From positions 186,001 through 250,000 of the forward strand of contig NZ_JADLQO010000008.1 of assembly GCF_015477775.1 (NCBI RefSeq): a DNA stretch of 64,000 nt, read 5' to 3'. The DNA is from Nocardia abscessus (GTDB lineage Bacteria > Actinomycetota > Actinomycetes > Mycobacteriales > Mycobacteriaceae). The notes under the pieces were generated by a model, which was not told the origin of the DNA, did not search any database, and saw only the letters and a program-made list of their open reading frames with translations. This document shows, in pieces, positions 24,976-32,126 of the stretch. Each line of letters begins with the position of its first letter. Positions within the stretch are counted from its first letter, which is position 1. Made by a program: the position numbers and the translations under genes.

Positions 24976-25312
24976 CGCGGGCGCACACCGCGCGGTGCCA
25001 GGTGGCCGGGTAGCGAGTGTCCGGCTCGTGCTTGGCGTAGTCGTCGTTGGTGCGGTAGGTGTGCAGGCGGGGTGAGATCTCCCCGGCGTCGATGGCCTCG
25101 ACCATCGCCTCGACCACCTGCTCGGTCTCGTCGGCCAGCGCGGCGAGTTCACGAGCCACGCTGTCGGGAATCTGGAAGGCCCCTTTCTCCCATCGCTCGA
25201 CAGTGCGCTCCGCGACCGCGAAGAATCGCGCGCACCAAGGAACCGGGAGGCCGAGTAATTCGCGAGTGGCCCGGAAACCTGCCGCCGTTCCGGTGCCTGG
25301 TAAATCGGTCAC
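24932..25312 (-). CDS. HTH protein resembling DUF1870/YdiL
   Basis: A 126-residue DNA-binding-like protein. TAAGFRATRELLGLPVPWCA and RFFAVAERTVERWEKGAFQI form an atypical HTH with the RTVERWE recognition helix typical of DUF1870/YdiL-type proteins. A helical segment and a Tyr/Asp-rich C-terminus follow. It lies antisense between recO and uppS, which are normally adjacent and co-oriented, and its 3' end overlaps recO. The GTG at 25312 has AGGGG upstream; an earlier GTG (25339) is possible. Target unknown. Confidence 0.78.
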   Translation of the reverse strand: MTDLPGTGTAAGFRATRELLGLPVPWCARFFAVAERTVERWEKGAFQIPDSVARELAALADETEQVVEAMVEAIDAGEISPRLHTYRTNDDYAKHEPDTRYPATWHRAVCARVMSELPQVELQFVE

Positions 25313-25434
25313 GTCCGAGAAACCCCTCCCCAGTATCACGATTAGGAAAAAGAATAAGTCACCGGCGCCGGTGGGAACTGGGGAATTCCTCAGGAAGCAA
25401 CGCGGCGGCAGGGCAGCGGCGGCGATCGGGCAGT

Positions 25435-26253
25435 ATGGAGGCCGTGATCCTCCGCCGAGACTCCGCTACCGCGACCGAGCTCAAGCCCGCGGGCGCCGTC
25501 CGCCCGCCCTCGCCGCATCCGTCGGGAGCTCGACCGCCGCAATTGCCGCCGGAACTGGTGCCCAGCCATGTGGCGCTCGTCATGGACGGCAACGGGCGCT
25601 GGGCTCAGGAACGCGGATTGCCCCGCACCGCCGGGCACGAGCGCGGCGAGGCGGTGCTGATGGACACCGTCGAGGGCTGCATCGAGATCGGCGTGAAGTG
25701 GCTGTCGGCCTACGCCTTCTCCACCGAGAACTGGCGGCGCAGCCCCGAGGAAGTGCGCTTCCTCATGGGCTTCAACCGTGACGTGATCCGCCGCCGCCGC
25801 GACGAGATGCACGAGATGGGCGTGCGGGTGCGCTGGGCGGGTCGCCGCCCGCGCCTGTGGCGCAGTGTGATCAAGGAACTGGAGATCGCCGAGGAACTCA
25901 CCAAGGACAACACGGTGATGACGCTGACCATGTGCGTCAACTACGGCGGCCGCGCCGAAATCGCCGACGCGGCAAGGGAGATCGCGCGCCGGGTGGCGGC
26001 GGGGGAGATCGATCCGGAGAAGGTCACCGAGGCGACGGTGGCGAAGTACCTGGACGAACCGGACATGCCGGATGTGGATCTGTTCCTGCGCCCCTCGGGC
26101 GAATTCCGCAGCTCCAACTTCCTCATCTGGCAGTCGGCCTACGCCGAATTCGTCTACCAGGACACGCTTTTCCCCGATTTCGATCGGCGCAACCTGTGGG
26201 AGGCATGTCTGCAGTACGCTTCGCGGGACCGCCGTTTCGGCGGCACCAAGTGA
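25435..26253 (+). CDS. uppS: Z-type polyprenyl diphosphate synthase UppS (decaprenyl diphosphate synthase)
   Basis: cis-Prenyltransferase making the polyprenyl phosphate carrier for peptidoglycan and arabinogalactan. The 272-residue protein has the catalytic Asp in LVMDGNGRWAQERG (about residue 51), then AYAFSTENWRRSPEEV and the terminal RPSGEFRSSNFLIWQSAYAE. The first 40 residues are a Pro-rich extension. ATG at 25435 chosen; a GTG nine bases later is close behind a GGAGG-like run and is possible. Its stop overlaps the next gene by four bases. Confidence 0.94.
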   Translation: MEAVILRRDSATATELKPAGAVRPPSPHPSGARPPQLPPELVPSHVALVMDGNGRWAQERGLPRTAGHERGEAVLMDTVEGCIEIGVKWLSAYAFSTENWRRSPEEVRFLMGFNRDVIRRRRDEMHEMGVRVRWAGRRPRLWRSVIKELEIAEELTKDNTVMTLTMCVNYGGRAEIADAAREIARRVAAGEIDPEKVTEATVAKYLDEPDMPDVDLFLRPSGEFRSSNFLIWQSAYAEFVYQDTLFPDFDRRNLWEACLQYASRDRRFGGTK

Positions 26254-26681
26254 ACGGCGGCACGGACATGGACGCAGCGGTGACCCCGGATCAGGAGCTG
26301 CAGGCACGGGCCGGAGCCTGCCTGTCGAGCTACGGCATCGACGTGCGCGTCGACCCCGAAGGGTCACTGGGATTCGAGTACGAGGGCGCGCTGTGCTCGC
26401 TGCGCGCGGTGAACCTGGCGCCCGGCTTGGACGTGGTGAGCCTCACCTGTGTGCTGGCCTGGGACCGTCCGCTGAAGCCGCAGCTGCACAAGCGTGTGGC
26501 CGAGCGCAACAACGCGCTGCAATTCGGTTCGCTGACCGTGATCGGCCGTGGCCGGCTCGCCGACGTCATCCTGCGCTACACCTTCCCCGCCGCGGGCTTG
26601 GACGACCAGGCCCTCACCACGATGCTGCTGCTCGTGCTGTCCAACGCGGGCCGAGCCAGGCAAGGGCTGCTACTGCCCTGA
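26250..26681 (+). CDS. Hypothetical alpha/beta protein, possibly YbjN/TY-chaperone-like
   Basis: A 143-residue soluble protein. The alternation SLGFEYEGALCSLRAVNLAP, VVSLTCVLAWDRPLKPQL and GSLTVIGRGRLADVILRYTF followed by a terminal helix recalls the YbjN / type-III-chaperone-like fold; this is a weak resemblance, not an identification. GTG start overlapping the uppS stop (GTGA); ATG at 26268 is an alternative. Coupling to uppS suggests a constitutive housekeeping context. Confidence 0.75.
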   Translation: MNGGTDMDAAVTPDQELQARAGACLSSYGIDVRVDPEGSLGFEYEGALCSLRAVNLAPGLDVVSLTCVLAWDRPLKPQLHKRVAERNNALQFGSLTVIGRGRLADVILRYTFPAAGLDDQALTTMLLLVLSNAGRARQGLLLP

Positions 26682-26749
26682 CTTCGGCGACCACCACCGC
26701 GTCGGTCCCGAGTCCGGCCCGCGTGCGCAGGCCTGCTGTGACGGCCGGA

Positions 26750-27367
26750 TCAGCCGATGTCCGTGTGAGTCGTTTCACCGTAGGGGAGCAGGGTGCGCAC
26801 GCCGCGCGCCAGCGTCTGCGGGTCGAGGTCGCCGAGGATGAGGTGCTGGAGGATGAACCCCGGTAGCAGCCCGATGATCGCTTTGGCCACGGCGTCGACG
26901 TCGGCGTCTTCGGGTAGCCAGCCTTTGTCGCGCATGCGTTCGGCGTAGGTCACCCACAGCGCGCGCATCGCGATCATCGTCTCGCGGACCATCACCGCCG
27001 CGCCGGGATGCACCAGGGCCAGCGCCCAGGCTTGCGGCGCCAGCCGCACCGGCCCGTCGGGCCCGCTGCGCCGCACCACCTCCTCGGCGATCATGGTGAT
27101 CAGTTCGGCGGGCGTGGGGAGCGGGTCGCGACTTATCGCCTGGTCCATGGCGATGCGCAGCGACACCGTCGTCTCCGTGGCGAGCGCGGTGACCAGCTCG
27201 TCCTTGCTCTTGAAGTAGCGGTACACCGCCCCGGCCGAGAGTCCGGATTCCGCGAACACGTCCTGCATGGAGGTCTCGTAGAACCCCTTGCGGGTGAAGC
27301 AGCGCCGCGCGCCGTCCAGGATCTGTTGCCTGCGGCGTTCGAGGTGCTCTTCGCTGACTCGGGGCAT
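26750..27367 (-). CDS. TetR-family transcriptional regulator
   Basis: A 205-residue repressor. The HTH reads QQILDGARRCFTRKGFYETS, MQDVFAESGLSAGAVYRYFK and SKDELVTALATE; the C-terminal domain resembles TetR_C_6-like helical ligand domains. It is divergent from a membrane-protein gene. The 102-base intergenic region holds two copies, in opposite orientation, of a CGAATNNNCGTTCTT element, one next to each gene. This is the classic layout for mutual control. Confidence 0.93.
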   Translation of the reverse strand: MPRVSEEHLERRRQQILDGARRCFTRKGFYETSMQDVFAESGLSAGAVYRYFKSKDELVTALATETTVSLRIAMDQAISRDPLPTPAELITMIAEEVVRRSGPDGPVRLAPQAWALALVHPGAAVMVRETMIAMRALWVTYAERMRDKGWLPEDADVDAVAKAIIGLLPGFILQHLILGDLDPQTLARGVRTLLPYGETTHTDIG

Positions 27368-27382
27368 GGTCCAAAAATAAAA

Positions 27383-27452
27383 CGAATATCCGTTCTTGAC
27401 AACCGAGAGGTCGCGTGCGACGGTAGGCGCAACTAAAAAGAACGAGCATTCG
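27383..27452. promoter_or_regulatory. Paired TetR operators and promoter between tetR and the membrane gene
   Basis: CGAATATCCGTTCTT (27383-27397) and, on the other strand, CGAATGCTCGTTCTT (27438-27452) agree at 12 of 15 positions. A TTGACA hexamer (27396-27401) overlaps the first copy and could be the -35 for the membrane gene. Confidence 0.65.
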
Positions 27453-27469
27453 ATTTTTAGGAGTAGGCC

Positions 27470-28441
27470 ATGAACACCACGCAGCGGGCGTTCGCTCTCG
27501 GTCTCGGCGCCGCCCTGCTTCAGGCGCTGATGCTGATCGCGTTCGCCTGGCCGGCCGCCAACATCGAACCCCGTGACCTGCCGCTGGCCGTCACCGGTCC
27601 GCAGGCCGCGATGGTCACCGGCAAGCTCGCCGAGCACAGTCCGGGCGCCTTCGAGATCAGCACCCCCGCGGACGAGGCCGCCGCCCGCGTCGCGATCGAG
27701 GACCGGGAGGTCTACGGGGCCATCGTCACCGGCGACGGGCCCCCGCGCGTGCTGGTCGCCTCCGGCGCGAGTCCCGCTGTGGCGCAACAGCTCACCCAGA
27801 TCGGGCAGCAGCTCTCCGGCGCGCCCGCCGCCCGGGTCGAGGACGTGGTGGCGGCCGACTCGGACGATCCGCGCGGCGCCGCGTTCGGTGCGATGGTGCT
27901 GCCGCTGGTGATGTCCGGTATCGCCGCCGGGGTGCTGCTGGCCCTGTTGATTCCCGCGATCGGCGGCAGGGTGATCGGGCTGGTCACCTTCGGTGTCGTC
28001 GGCGGATTGCTCAGCATGGCGATCATTCAGGGCTGGATGTCGGTGGTGCCCGGGTCGTACCTGGTGCTCGCGTCGGTCGCCGGACTGGTGTCGTTCGCGG
28101 TCGCAGGCGCGGTCGTCGGGTTCGCCGCCGTGCTCGGGCGACCCGGCATCGGCATCGCCGCGCTCACCATGCTGCTGATCGGCAATCCGTTCTCGGCGGC
28201 CACCTCGGCGCCCGAGCTGTTGCCGCAGCCGTGGGGCGCCGTCGGACAGCTGCTGCCGCCTGGAGCCGCTGGGTCGCTGCTGCGCTCGGTCGCGTTCTTC
28301 GACGGCGCCGCCGCGACCGGCCCGCTGGTGGTGCTGCTGGTCTGGAGCGCCGCCGCGCTCGCACTGCTCGGCGCGGGCGCGCTGCGCGGTCGTCCGGCCG
28401 ACACTCCGGCTCCGACGCGGAACCCGGTGCCGGTCAGCTGA
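27470..28441 (+). CDS. Multi-pass membrane protein, ABC-2/YhgE-like
   Basis: A 323-residue membrane protein. It has an N-terminal membrane helix (AFALGLGAALLQALMLIAFA), an extracytoplasmic domain of about 110 residues (DLPLAVTGPQAAMVTGKLAE and onward), and about five C-terminal helices (MVLPLVMSGIAAGVLLALLI and following). This order is that of ABC-2-type / YhgE-Pip-like permeases without an ATPase partner nearby. AGGAG precedes the ATG. Divergent TetR control suggests an inducible export or envelope function; no substrate can be named. Confidence 0.85.
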   Translation: MNTTQRAFALGLGAALLQALMLIAFAWPAANIEPRDLPLAVTGPQAAMVTGKLAEHSPGAFEISTPADEAAARVAIEDREVYGAIVTGDGPPRVLVASGASPAVAQQLTQIGQQLSGAPAARVEDVVAADSDDPRGAAFGAMVLPLVMSGIAAGVLLALLIPAIGGRVIGLVTFGVVGGLLSMAIIQGWMSVVPGSYLVLASVAGLVSFAVAGAVVGFAAVLGRPGIGIAALTMLLIGNPFSAATSAPELLPQPWGAVGQLLPPGAAGSLLRSVAFFDGAAATGPLVVLLVWSAAALALLGAGALRGRPADTPAPTRNPVPVS

Positions 28442-28454
28442 ATTCGGTCACCGC

Positions 28455-28486
28455 GGCGGCCCGCCCTCGGAAGAGCGCGGGCCGCC
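28455..28486 (+). terminator. Strong hairpin after the membrane gene
   Basis: Perfect 10-bp stem GGCGGCCCGC / GCGGGCCGCC starting 14 bases after the stop. The 435 bases from 28442 to zur otherwise hold only the possible gene fragment at 28740-28880. Confidence 0.7.
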
Positions 28487-28739
28487 GTCGGTGTGGAAGG
28501 CGACCCACATCCGCCGCCTGTGAGCGACCCGGCCGCCGTGCGGCGCCGGGTCGCTCTCACGTGCCGCGATGGCGAACTCCGCGGCACGGTTCGGCCGACC
28601 ACGGGCCGCGTCGCGGCGTCGAGCAACGCCGCCTGCTCCGCCTCCTCGGGCCCGCGGGCAGGTCGCCGGACTTGGAAGGACTCGGTCGGCATCGCAGACG
28701 TTTCGTCGTCGCGATGCCCGGCGAAAGGCTCAGGGGGAT

Positions 28740-28880
28740 TCAGCCGATGGTGAACGTCAGGGTGGGTGCGGTCGCGGCGCCCTCCTGCTTCTGGGCGTTG
28801 TAGGTCACCGTGTAGGGGCCGGTGCCGGGGGAGGGGACCACTCCGCGTTGACCGGATGCGCCGGGCAGCGGAGCGATCAC
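28740..28880 (-). pseudogene. Possible 3' remnant of a secreted CopC-like protein
   Basis: The minus strand directly after zur reads RVIAPLPGASGQRGVVPSPG and then TGPYTVTYNAQKQEGAATAP and TLTFTIG before a stop. GPYTVTY...LTFTIG resembles the closing strands of CopC/DUF-type beta-sandwich proteins. No start, signal peptide or first half is present, because zur occupies the upstream DNA. The assignment is tentative. Confidence 0.3.
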
Positions 28881-29311
28881 CCGTTGCGTCGGCGCGCCGT
28901 CCCGCATGTCGTGCAGGTGCCGAACACCTCGAGGGTGTGGCTGATCTCGGTGAAGCCGTGCTCGTGCGCGATCGCCTCGGCCCACGCCTCCACAGTCGGA
29001 CCCTCCACCTCCACGGTGCGGCCACAATGCCTGCACACCAAGTGGTGATGGTGGCCGGTGGAGCACTGCCGGTAGACCGACTCGCCGGAGTCGGTGCGCA
29101 GCACATCCACCATGCCCGCGTCGGCCAGCGACTGCAGCGTCCGGTAGACCGTGGTCAGCCCGATTCCCTCGCCACGTTTGCGCAGCTCGTCGTGTAAGTC
29201 CTGGGCGGAGCGGAACTCATCGATGTCACCGAGCAGCGCGGCGATGGCGCTGCGCTGCCTGGTGCTGCGGATACCGACCGGTTTCTGCGGAGCGGCCGTG
29301 TTGTCTGGCAC
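28877..29311 (-). CDS. zur: Zinc uptake regulator Zur (FurB)
   Basis: Fur-family zinc-responsive repressor. The 144-residue protein has the winged HTH (RSTRQRSAIAALLGDIDEFR, GLTTVYRTLQSLADAGMVDV). The metal-sensing part includes STGHHHHLVCRHCG, the first CxxC, and GTCTTCG, the second CxxC of the structural zinc site. It follows the ArsR-family gene with three bases between stop and GTG start, matching the mycobacterial smtB-zur operon next to glyS. Zn-bound Zur would repress zinc uptake and alternative ribosomal protein genes elsewhere. Confidence 0.95.
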   Translation of the reverse strand: MPDNTAAPQKPVGIRSTRQRSAIAALLGDIDEFRSAQDLHDELRKRGEGIGLTTVYRTLQSLADAGMVDVLRTDSGESVYRQCSTGHHHHLVCRHCGRTVEVEGPTVEAWAEAIAHEHGFTEISHTLEVFGTCTTCGTARRRNG

Positions 29312-29314
29312 GAA

Positions 29315-29665
29315 TCACCCTTCCTCGGCGTGCGCGACGGCGTCGACGACGATGTGCGCCAGATGGTCGTCGACGAGTTCGTAGAGCACCTCGCGACCCG
29401 AACGCTCACCGTGCACGACACCGGCGGCCTTGAGGATACGCAGATGCTGACTGACCAGTGGTTGCGTGACCCCGAGCGCGTCGACCAATTCGTGGACGCA
29501 GCGCGGCGACTCGCGCAACTGCAGCACGATAGCAATCCGCACCGGCGCGGCCAGTGCCCGCAACAACTCACCCGCGTCCTCCAGCACGGTGCGGGCGGGC
29601 ACCGGCGCCGGGCCGGGCGACCGATACGGGTTGTGCGGCGGAGCCGCGGCGGTCTCGGCGGTCAT
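29315..29665 (-). CDS. smtB: ArsR/SmtB-family metal-sensing repressor
   Basis: A 116-residue winged-helix repressor of the ArsR/SmtB family: LLRALAAPVRIAIVLQLRES, CVHELVDALGVTQPLVSQHL, RILKAAGVVHGERSGREVLY. The C-terminal helix DDHLAHIVVDAVAHAEE supplies Asp and His at the alpha-5 positions typical of zinc sensing. It leads the operon with zur. AAGGAG lies before the ATG. A TAATG-N5-CATTA palindrome 14 bases upstream is the expected autoregulatory site, with release on zinc excess. Confidence 0.93.
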   Translation of the reverse strand: MTAETAAAPPHNPYRSPGPAPVPARTVLEDAGELLRALAAPVRIAIVLQLRESPRCVHELVDALGVTQPLVSQHLRILKAAGVVHGERSGREVLYELVDDHLAHIVVDAVAHAEEG

Positions 29666-29678
29666 GTCACCAACTCCT

Positions 29679-29693
29679 TAATGGAAAGCATTA
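29679..29693. promoter_or_regulatory. ArsR/SmtB operator TAATG-GAAAG-CATTA
   Basis: Perfect 5-bp arms around a 5-base spacer, just upstream of the smtB ATG. AT-rich and of the form bound by SmtB-type sensors. Confidence 0.6.
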
Positions 29694-29858
29694 CCAGTTT
29701 GCGTATGCACAGGTGCGCATGTCAAACGGGCGCGCCGAACCGTGCGGTTGAAACCGGCGCCGGGCCTGCCGATAGGCTTGGCACAATCGCAGCCTCGACG
29801 CAAAACTATCGTGTCGAGGCGACACGAATCCGACTCGCAGTGGATGGAGAATTCTCGC

Positions 29859-31250
29859 GTGGCACCCAAGTCGAAGGTGGACACCGTTGCCAACCTCGCC
29901 AAGCGCCGGGGTCTGGTGTACCCGTGCGGTGAGATCTACGGAGGCACCAAGTCGGCGTGGGATTACGGTCCGCTGGGTGTCGAGCTCAAGGAGAACATCA
30001 AGAAGCAGTGGTGGCGCGCCATGGTCACCAGCCGTGAGGACGTCGTCGGCCTCGACTCCTCGGTGATCCTGCCCCGCCAGGTGTGGGTGGCCTCCGGCCA
30101 TGTCGGCGTGTTCAACGACCCGCTGGTCGAGTGCCTGAACTGCCACCACCGCTTCCGGCAGGACCACCTGCAGGAGGCGTACGCGTTGAAGAACAAGATC
30201 GATGACCCGGACACGGTCTCGATGGAACTGCTCGCGTGCCCGAACTGCGGCACCGTCGGCCGCTGGACCGAGCCGCGCGACTTCAACATGATGCTCAAGA
30301 CCTACCTCGGCCCGATCGAGTCCGAGGAGGGCCTGCACTACCTGCGCCCGGAGACCGCCCAGGGCATCTTCGTCAACTTCGCCAATGTGATGACGACCGC
30401 GCGCAAGAAGCCGCCGTTCGGCATCGCGCAGATCGGCAAGAGCTTCCGCAACGAGATCACCCCGGGCAACTTCATCTTCCGCACCCGCGAGTTCGAGCAG
30501 ATGGAGATGGAGTACTTCGTCAAGCCGGGCGAGGACGTGGAGTGGCACAAGTACTGGATCGAGACCCGGTTCTCCTGGTACACCGATCTCGGCATCGCCG
30601 CGGAGAACCTGCGGCTGTTCGAGCACCCGAAGGACAAGCTCTCGCACTACTCGGCGGGCACCACCGACATCGAGTACCGCTTCGGCTTCCAGGGCAACGA
30701 GTGGGGTGAGCTGGAAGGCATCGCCAACCGCACCGACTTCGACCTGAAGACGCACTCCGAGCACTCCGGCACCGAGCTGAGCTTCTTCGACCAGTCCACC
30801 AACGAGCGCTACATCCCGTACGTGATCGAGCCCGCGGCGGGCCTCACCCGCTCGCTGATGGCCTTCCTGGTCGACGCCTACGCCGAGGACGAGGCGCCCA
30901 ACGCCAAGGGCGGCGTGGACACCCGCACGGTGCTGCGCCTGGATCGCCGCCTCGCGCCGGTGAAGGCGGCGGTGCTTCCGCTCTCGCGCAACGCCGATCT
31001 CACGCCGAAGGCGAAGGATCTGGCCGCGCAGCTGCGCAAGAACTGGAACGTCGAGTTCGACGACGCGGGCGCCATCGGCCGCCGCTACCGCCGCCAGGAC
31101 GAGATCGGCACGCCGTTCTGCATCACCGTCGACTTCGAGACGCTCGAGGATCAAGCGGTGACCATCCGCGAGCGCGACACCATGACCCAGGAGCGCATCG
31201 CGCTGGACAAGGTGGAGGGCTACCTCGCCCAGCACCTGATCGGCGCCTGA
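29859..31250 (+). CDS. glyS: Glycyl-tRNA synthetase (single-chain, eukaryotic-type)
   Basis: Class II homodimeric glycyl-tRNA synthetase, 463 residues. Conserved NLAKRRGLVYPCGEIYGGTK and SAWDYGPLGVELKENIKK open the protein; class II motifs include FRNEITPGNFIFRTREFEQM (motif 2) and AAGLTRSLMAFLVDAY (motif 3 region). CLNCHHRF...CPNCG is a zinc-knuckle insertion. The GTG at 29859 with GGAG upstream is chosen because conserved sequence starts about 8 residues later. Same neighbourhood as in mycobacteria (zur-smtB divergent). Confidence 0.97.
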   Translation: MAPKSKVDTVANLAKRRGLVYPCGEIYGGTKSAWDYGPLGVELKENIKKQWWRAMVTSREDVVGLDSSVILPRQVWVASGHVGVFNDPLVECLNCHHRFRQDHLQEAYALKNKIDDPDTVSMELLACPNCGTVGRWTEPRDFNMMLKTYLGPIESEEGLHYLRPETAQGIFVNFANVMTTARKKPPFGIAQIGKSFRNEITPGNFIFRTREFEQMEMEYFVKPGEDVEWHKYWIETRFSWYTDLGIAAENLRLFEHPKDKLSHYSAGTTDIEYRFGFQGNEWGELEGIANRTDFDLKTHSEHSGTELSFFDQSTNERYIPYVIEPAAGLTRSLMAFLVDAYAEDEAPNAKGGVDTRTVLRLDRRLAPVKAAVLPLSRNADLTPKAKDLAAQLRKNWNVEFDDAGAIGRRYRRQDEIGTPFCITVDFETLEDQAVTIRERDTMTQERIALDKVEGYLAQHLIGA

Positions 31251-31260
31251 GTTCGCCGTC

Positions 31261-31292
31261 GCGTCCCGTGGTCGTAACCGGCCGCGGGACGC
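31261..31292. terminator. Hairpin between glyS and the tenA operon
   Basis: Eight-bp stem GCGTCCCG / CGGGACGC, ten bases after the glyS stop, between two convergent units. Probably bidirectional. Confidence 0.55.
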
Positions 31293-31298
31293 TGTCGT

Positions 31299-31409
31299 TC
31301 AGCAGCTCTTCTTGCGCGTGGTGATGCCGATCGTGGTCGGAATGAGCAGCGCGAGCCCCCAGGGCACGGCGACCCAGAACGGCCAGAAGTAGCCCGCGCC
31401 GGTGTTCAC
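31299..31409 (-). CDS. 36-residue membrane peptide translationally coupled to tenA
   Basis: The GTG at 31409 overlaps the tenA stop codon in GTGA. The 36-residue product begins MNTGAGYFWPFWVAVPWGLA (GTG read as Met), continues through a hydrophobic stretch to LLIPTTIG, and ends in the basic tail TTRKKSC. It is one predicted membrane helix with a cytoplasmic positive end. It is followed by the glyS-side terminator hairpin. Function unknown; a partner of TenA or of a thiamine-precursor transporter is only a guess. Confidence 0.55.
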   Translation of the reverse strand: MNTGAGYFWPFWVAVPWGLALLIPTTIGITTRKKSC

Positions 31410-32056
31410 TCGGCCGATGGCGCGGGGTGACCTTGTGTGCCAGAGGGATTCAGCGGAACGTCCCAGAACGCCAGCTCGTGCCGCAGCCCTTCGCGGAACA
31501 GATCTTCCGCGCGTGCCGGGTCGGCGCCGGACTCGTCGATCATCTGGGCGCAGCGGCGGGTGAGGGCGGCGAATCCCGGATCGGCATAGGTGTCGACCCA
31601 GCGGCGGTAGCGCGGTTCGCCGGGCGGGCGCTGGGCCAGCCGCGCGCCGAGCGTCGAGTACCCCCACATGCACGGGTAGAGGGCGGCGAGGCCCTCGCCG
31701 TAGGACGCGGCCGAGTCCAGGAGAAACGCCGTGTACGCCGCGCACGGCGCGCCTTTGGCGGCGCCGTCGAGGTCGGCGCCGAATTCGGCGGCCAGCGAGC
31801 GGTGCAGTGACAGTTCCTCGTGGTAGGTGGCGTGCGCGAGGTCGACCAGGTCGCCCAGATGGGCCGCCGGAGCCTGCCACGCGAGACGGGCGAACACGCG
31901 GACGTAGTCGAGCAGGAACAGATAGTCCTGCTCCAACCAGGACCGGAAGACCGGCTCGGGCAGGGTGCCCTCGGCGATACCGGCCACGGTGGGGTGGGCC
32001 AGCTGTTCCTCCACCGAAGGCAGACCGATCTTCTCCAGATGTGCCGCGAGACTCAT
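31406..32056 (-). CDS. tenA: TenA-family aminopyrimidine aminohydrolase / thiaminase II
   Basis: Salvage of thiamine degradation products (hydrolysis of aminomethyl-pyrimidine to HMP). The 216-residue helical protein has the TenA-type catalytic Cys in YGEGLAALYPCMWGY (Cys 129), the substrate-binding YHEELSLHR, and the C-terminal Glu in FREGLRHELAFWD. It is therefore of the Cys-containing TenA_C class. The ATG at 32056 is preferred for alignment with the family's start; no strong ribosome site is visible. A tiny membrane ORF overlaps its stop. Confidence 0.9.
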   Translation of the reverse strand: MSLAAHLEKIGLPSVEEQLAHPTVAGIAEGTLPEPVFRSWLEQDYLFLLDYVRVFARLAWQAPAAHLGDLVDLAHATYHEELSLHRSLAAEFGADLDGAAKGAPCAAYTAFLLDSAASYGEGLAALYPCMWGYSTLGARLAQRPPGEPRYRRWVDTYADPGFAALTRRCAQMIDESGADPARAEDLFREGLRHELAFWDVPLNPSGTQGHPAPSAE

Positions 32057-32126
32057 ACCGGCAGTCTTCCGCATCCGTCCGCCCGGTCGGTTTGCACCCG
32101 TGCCGGTGGTGCCGCACTCTTGCGGA

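Noticed and set aside
29694..29858. T-box leader in front of glyS
   Set aside because: No specifier-stem-like structure or T-box AGGGTGGNACCRCG core is visible in the short upstream region.
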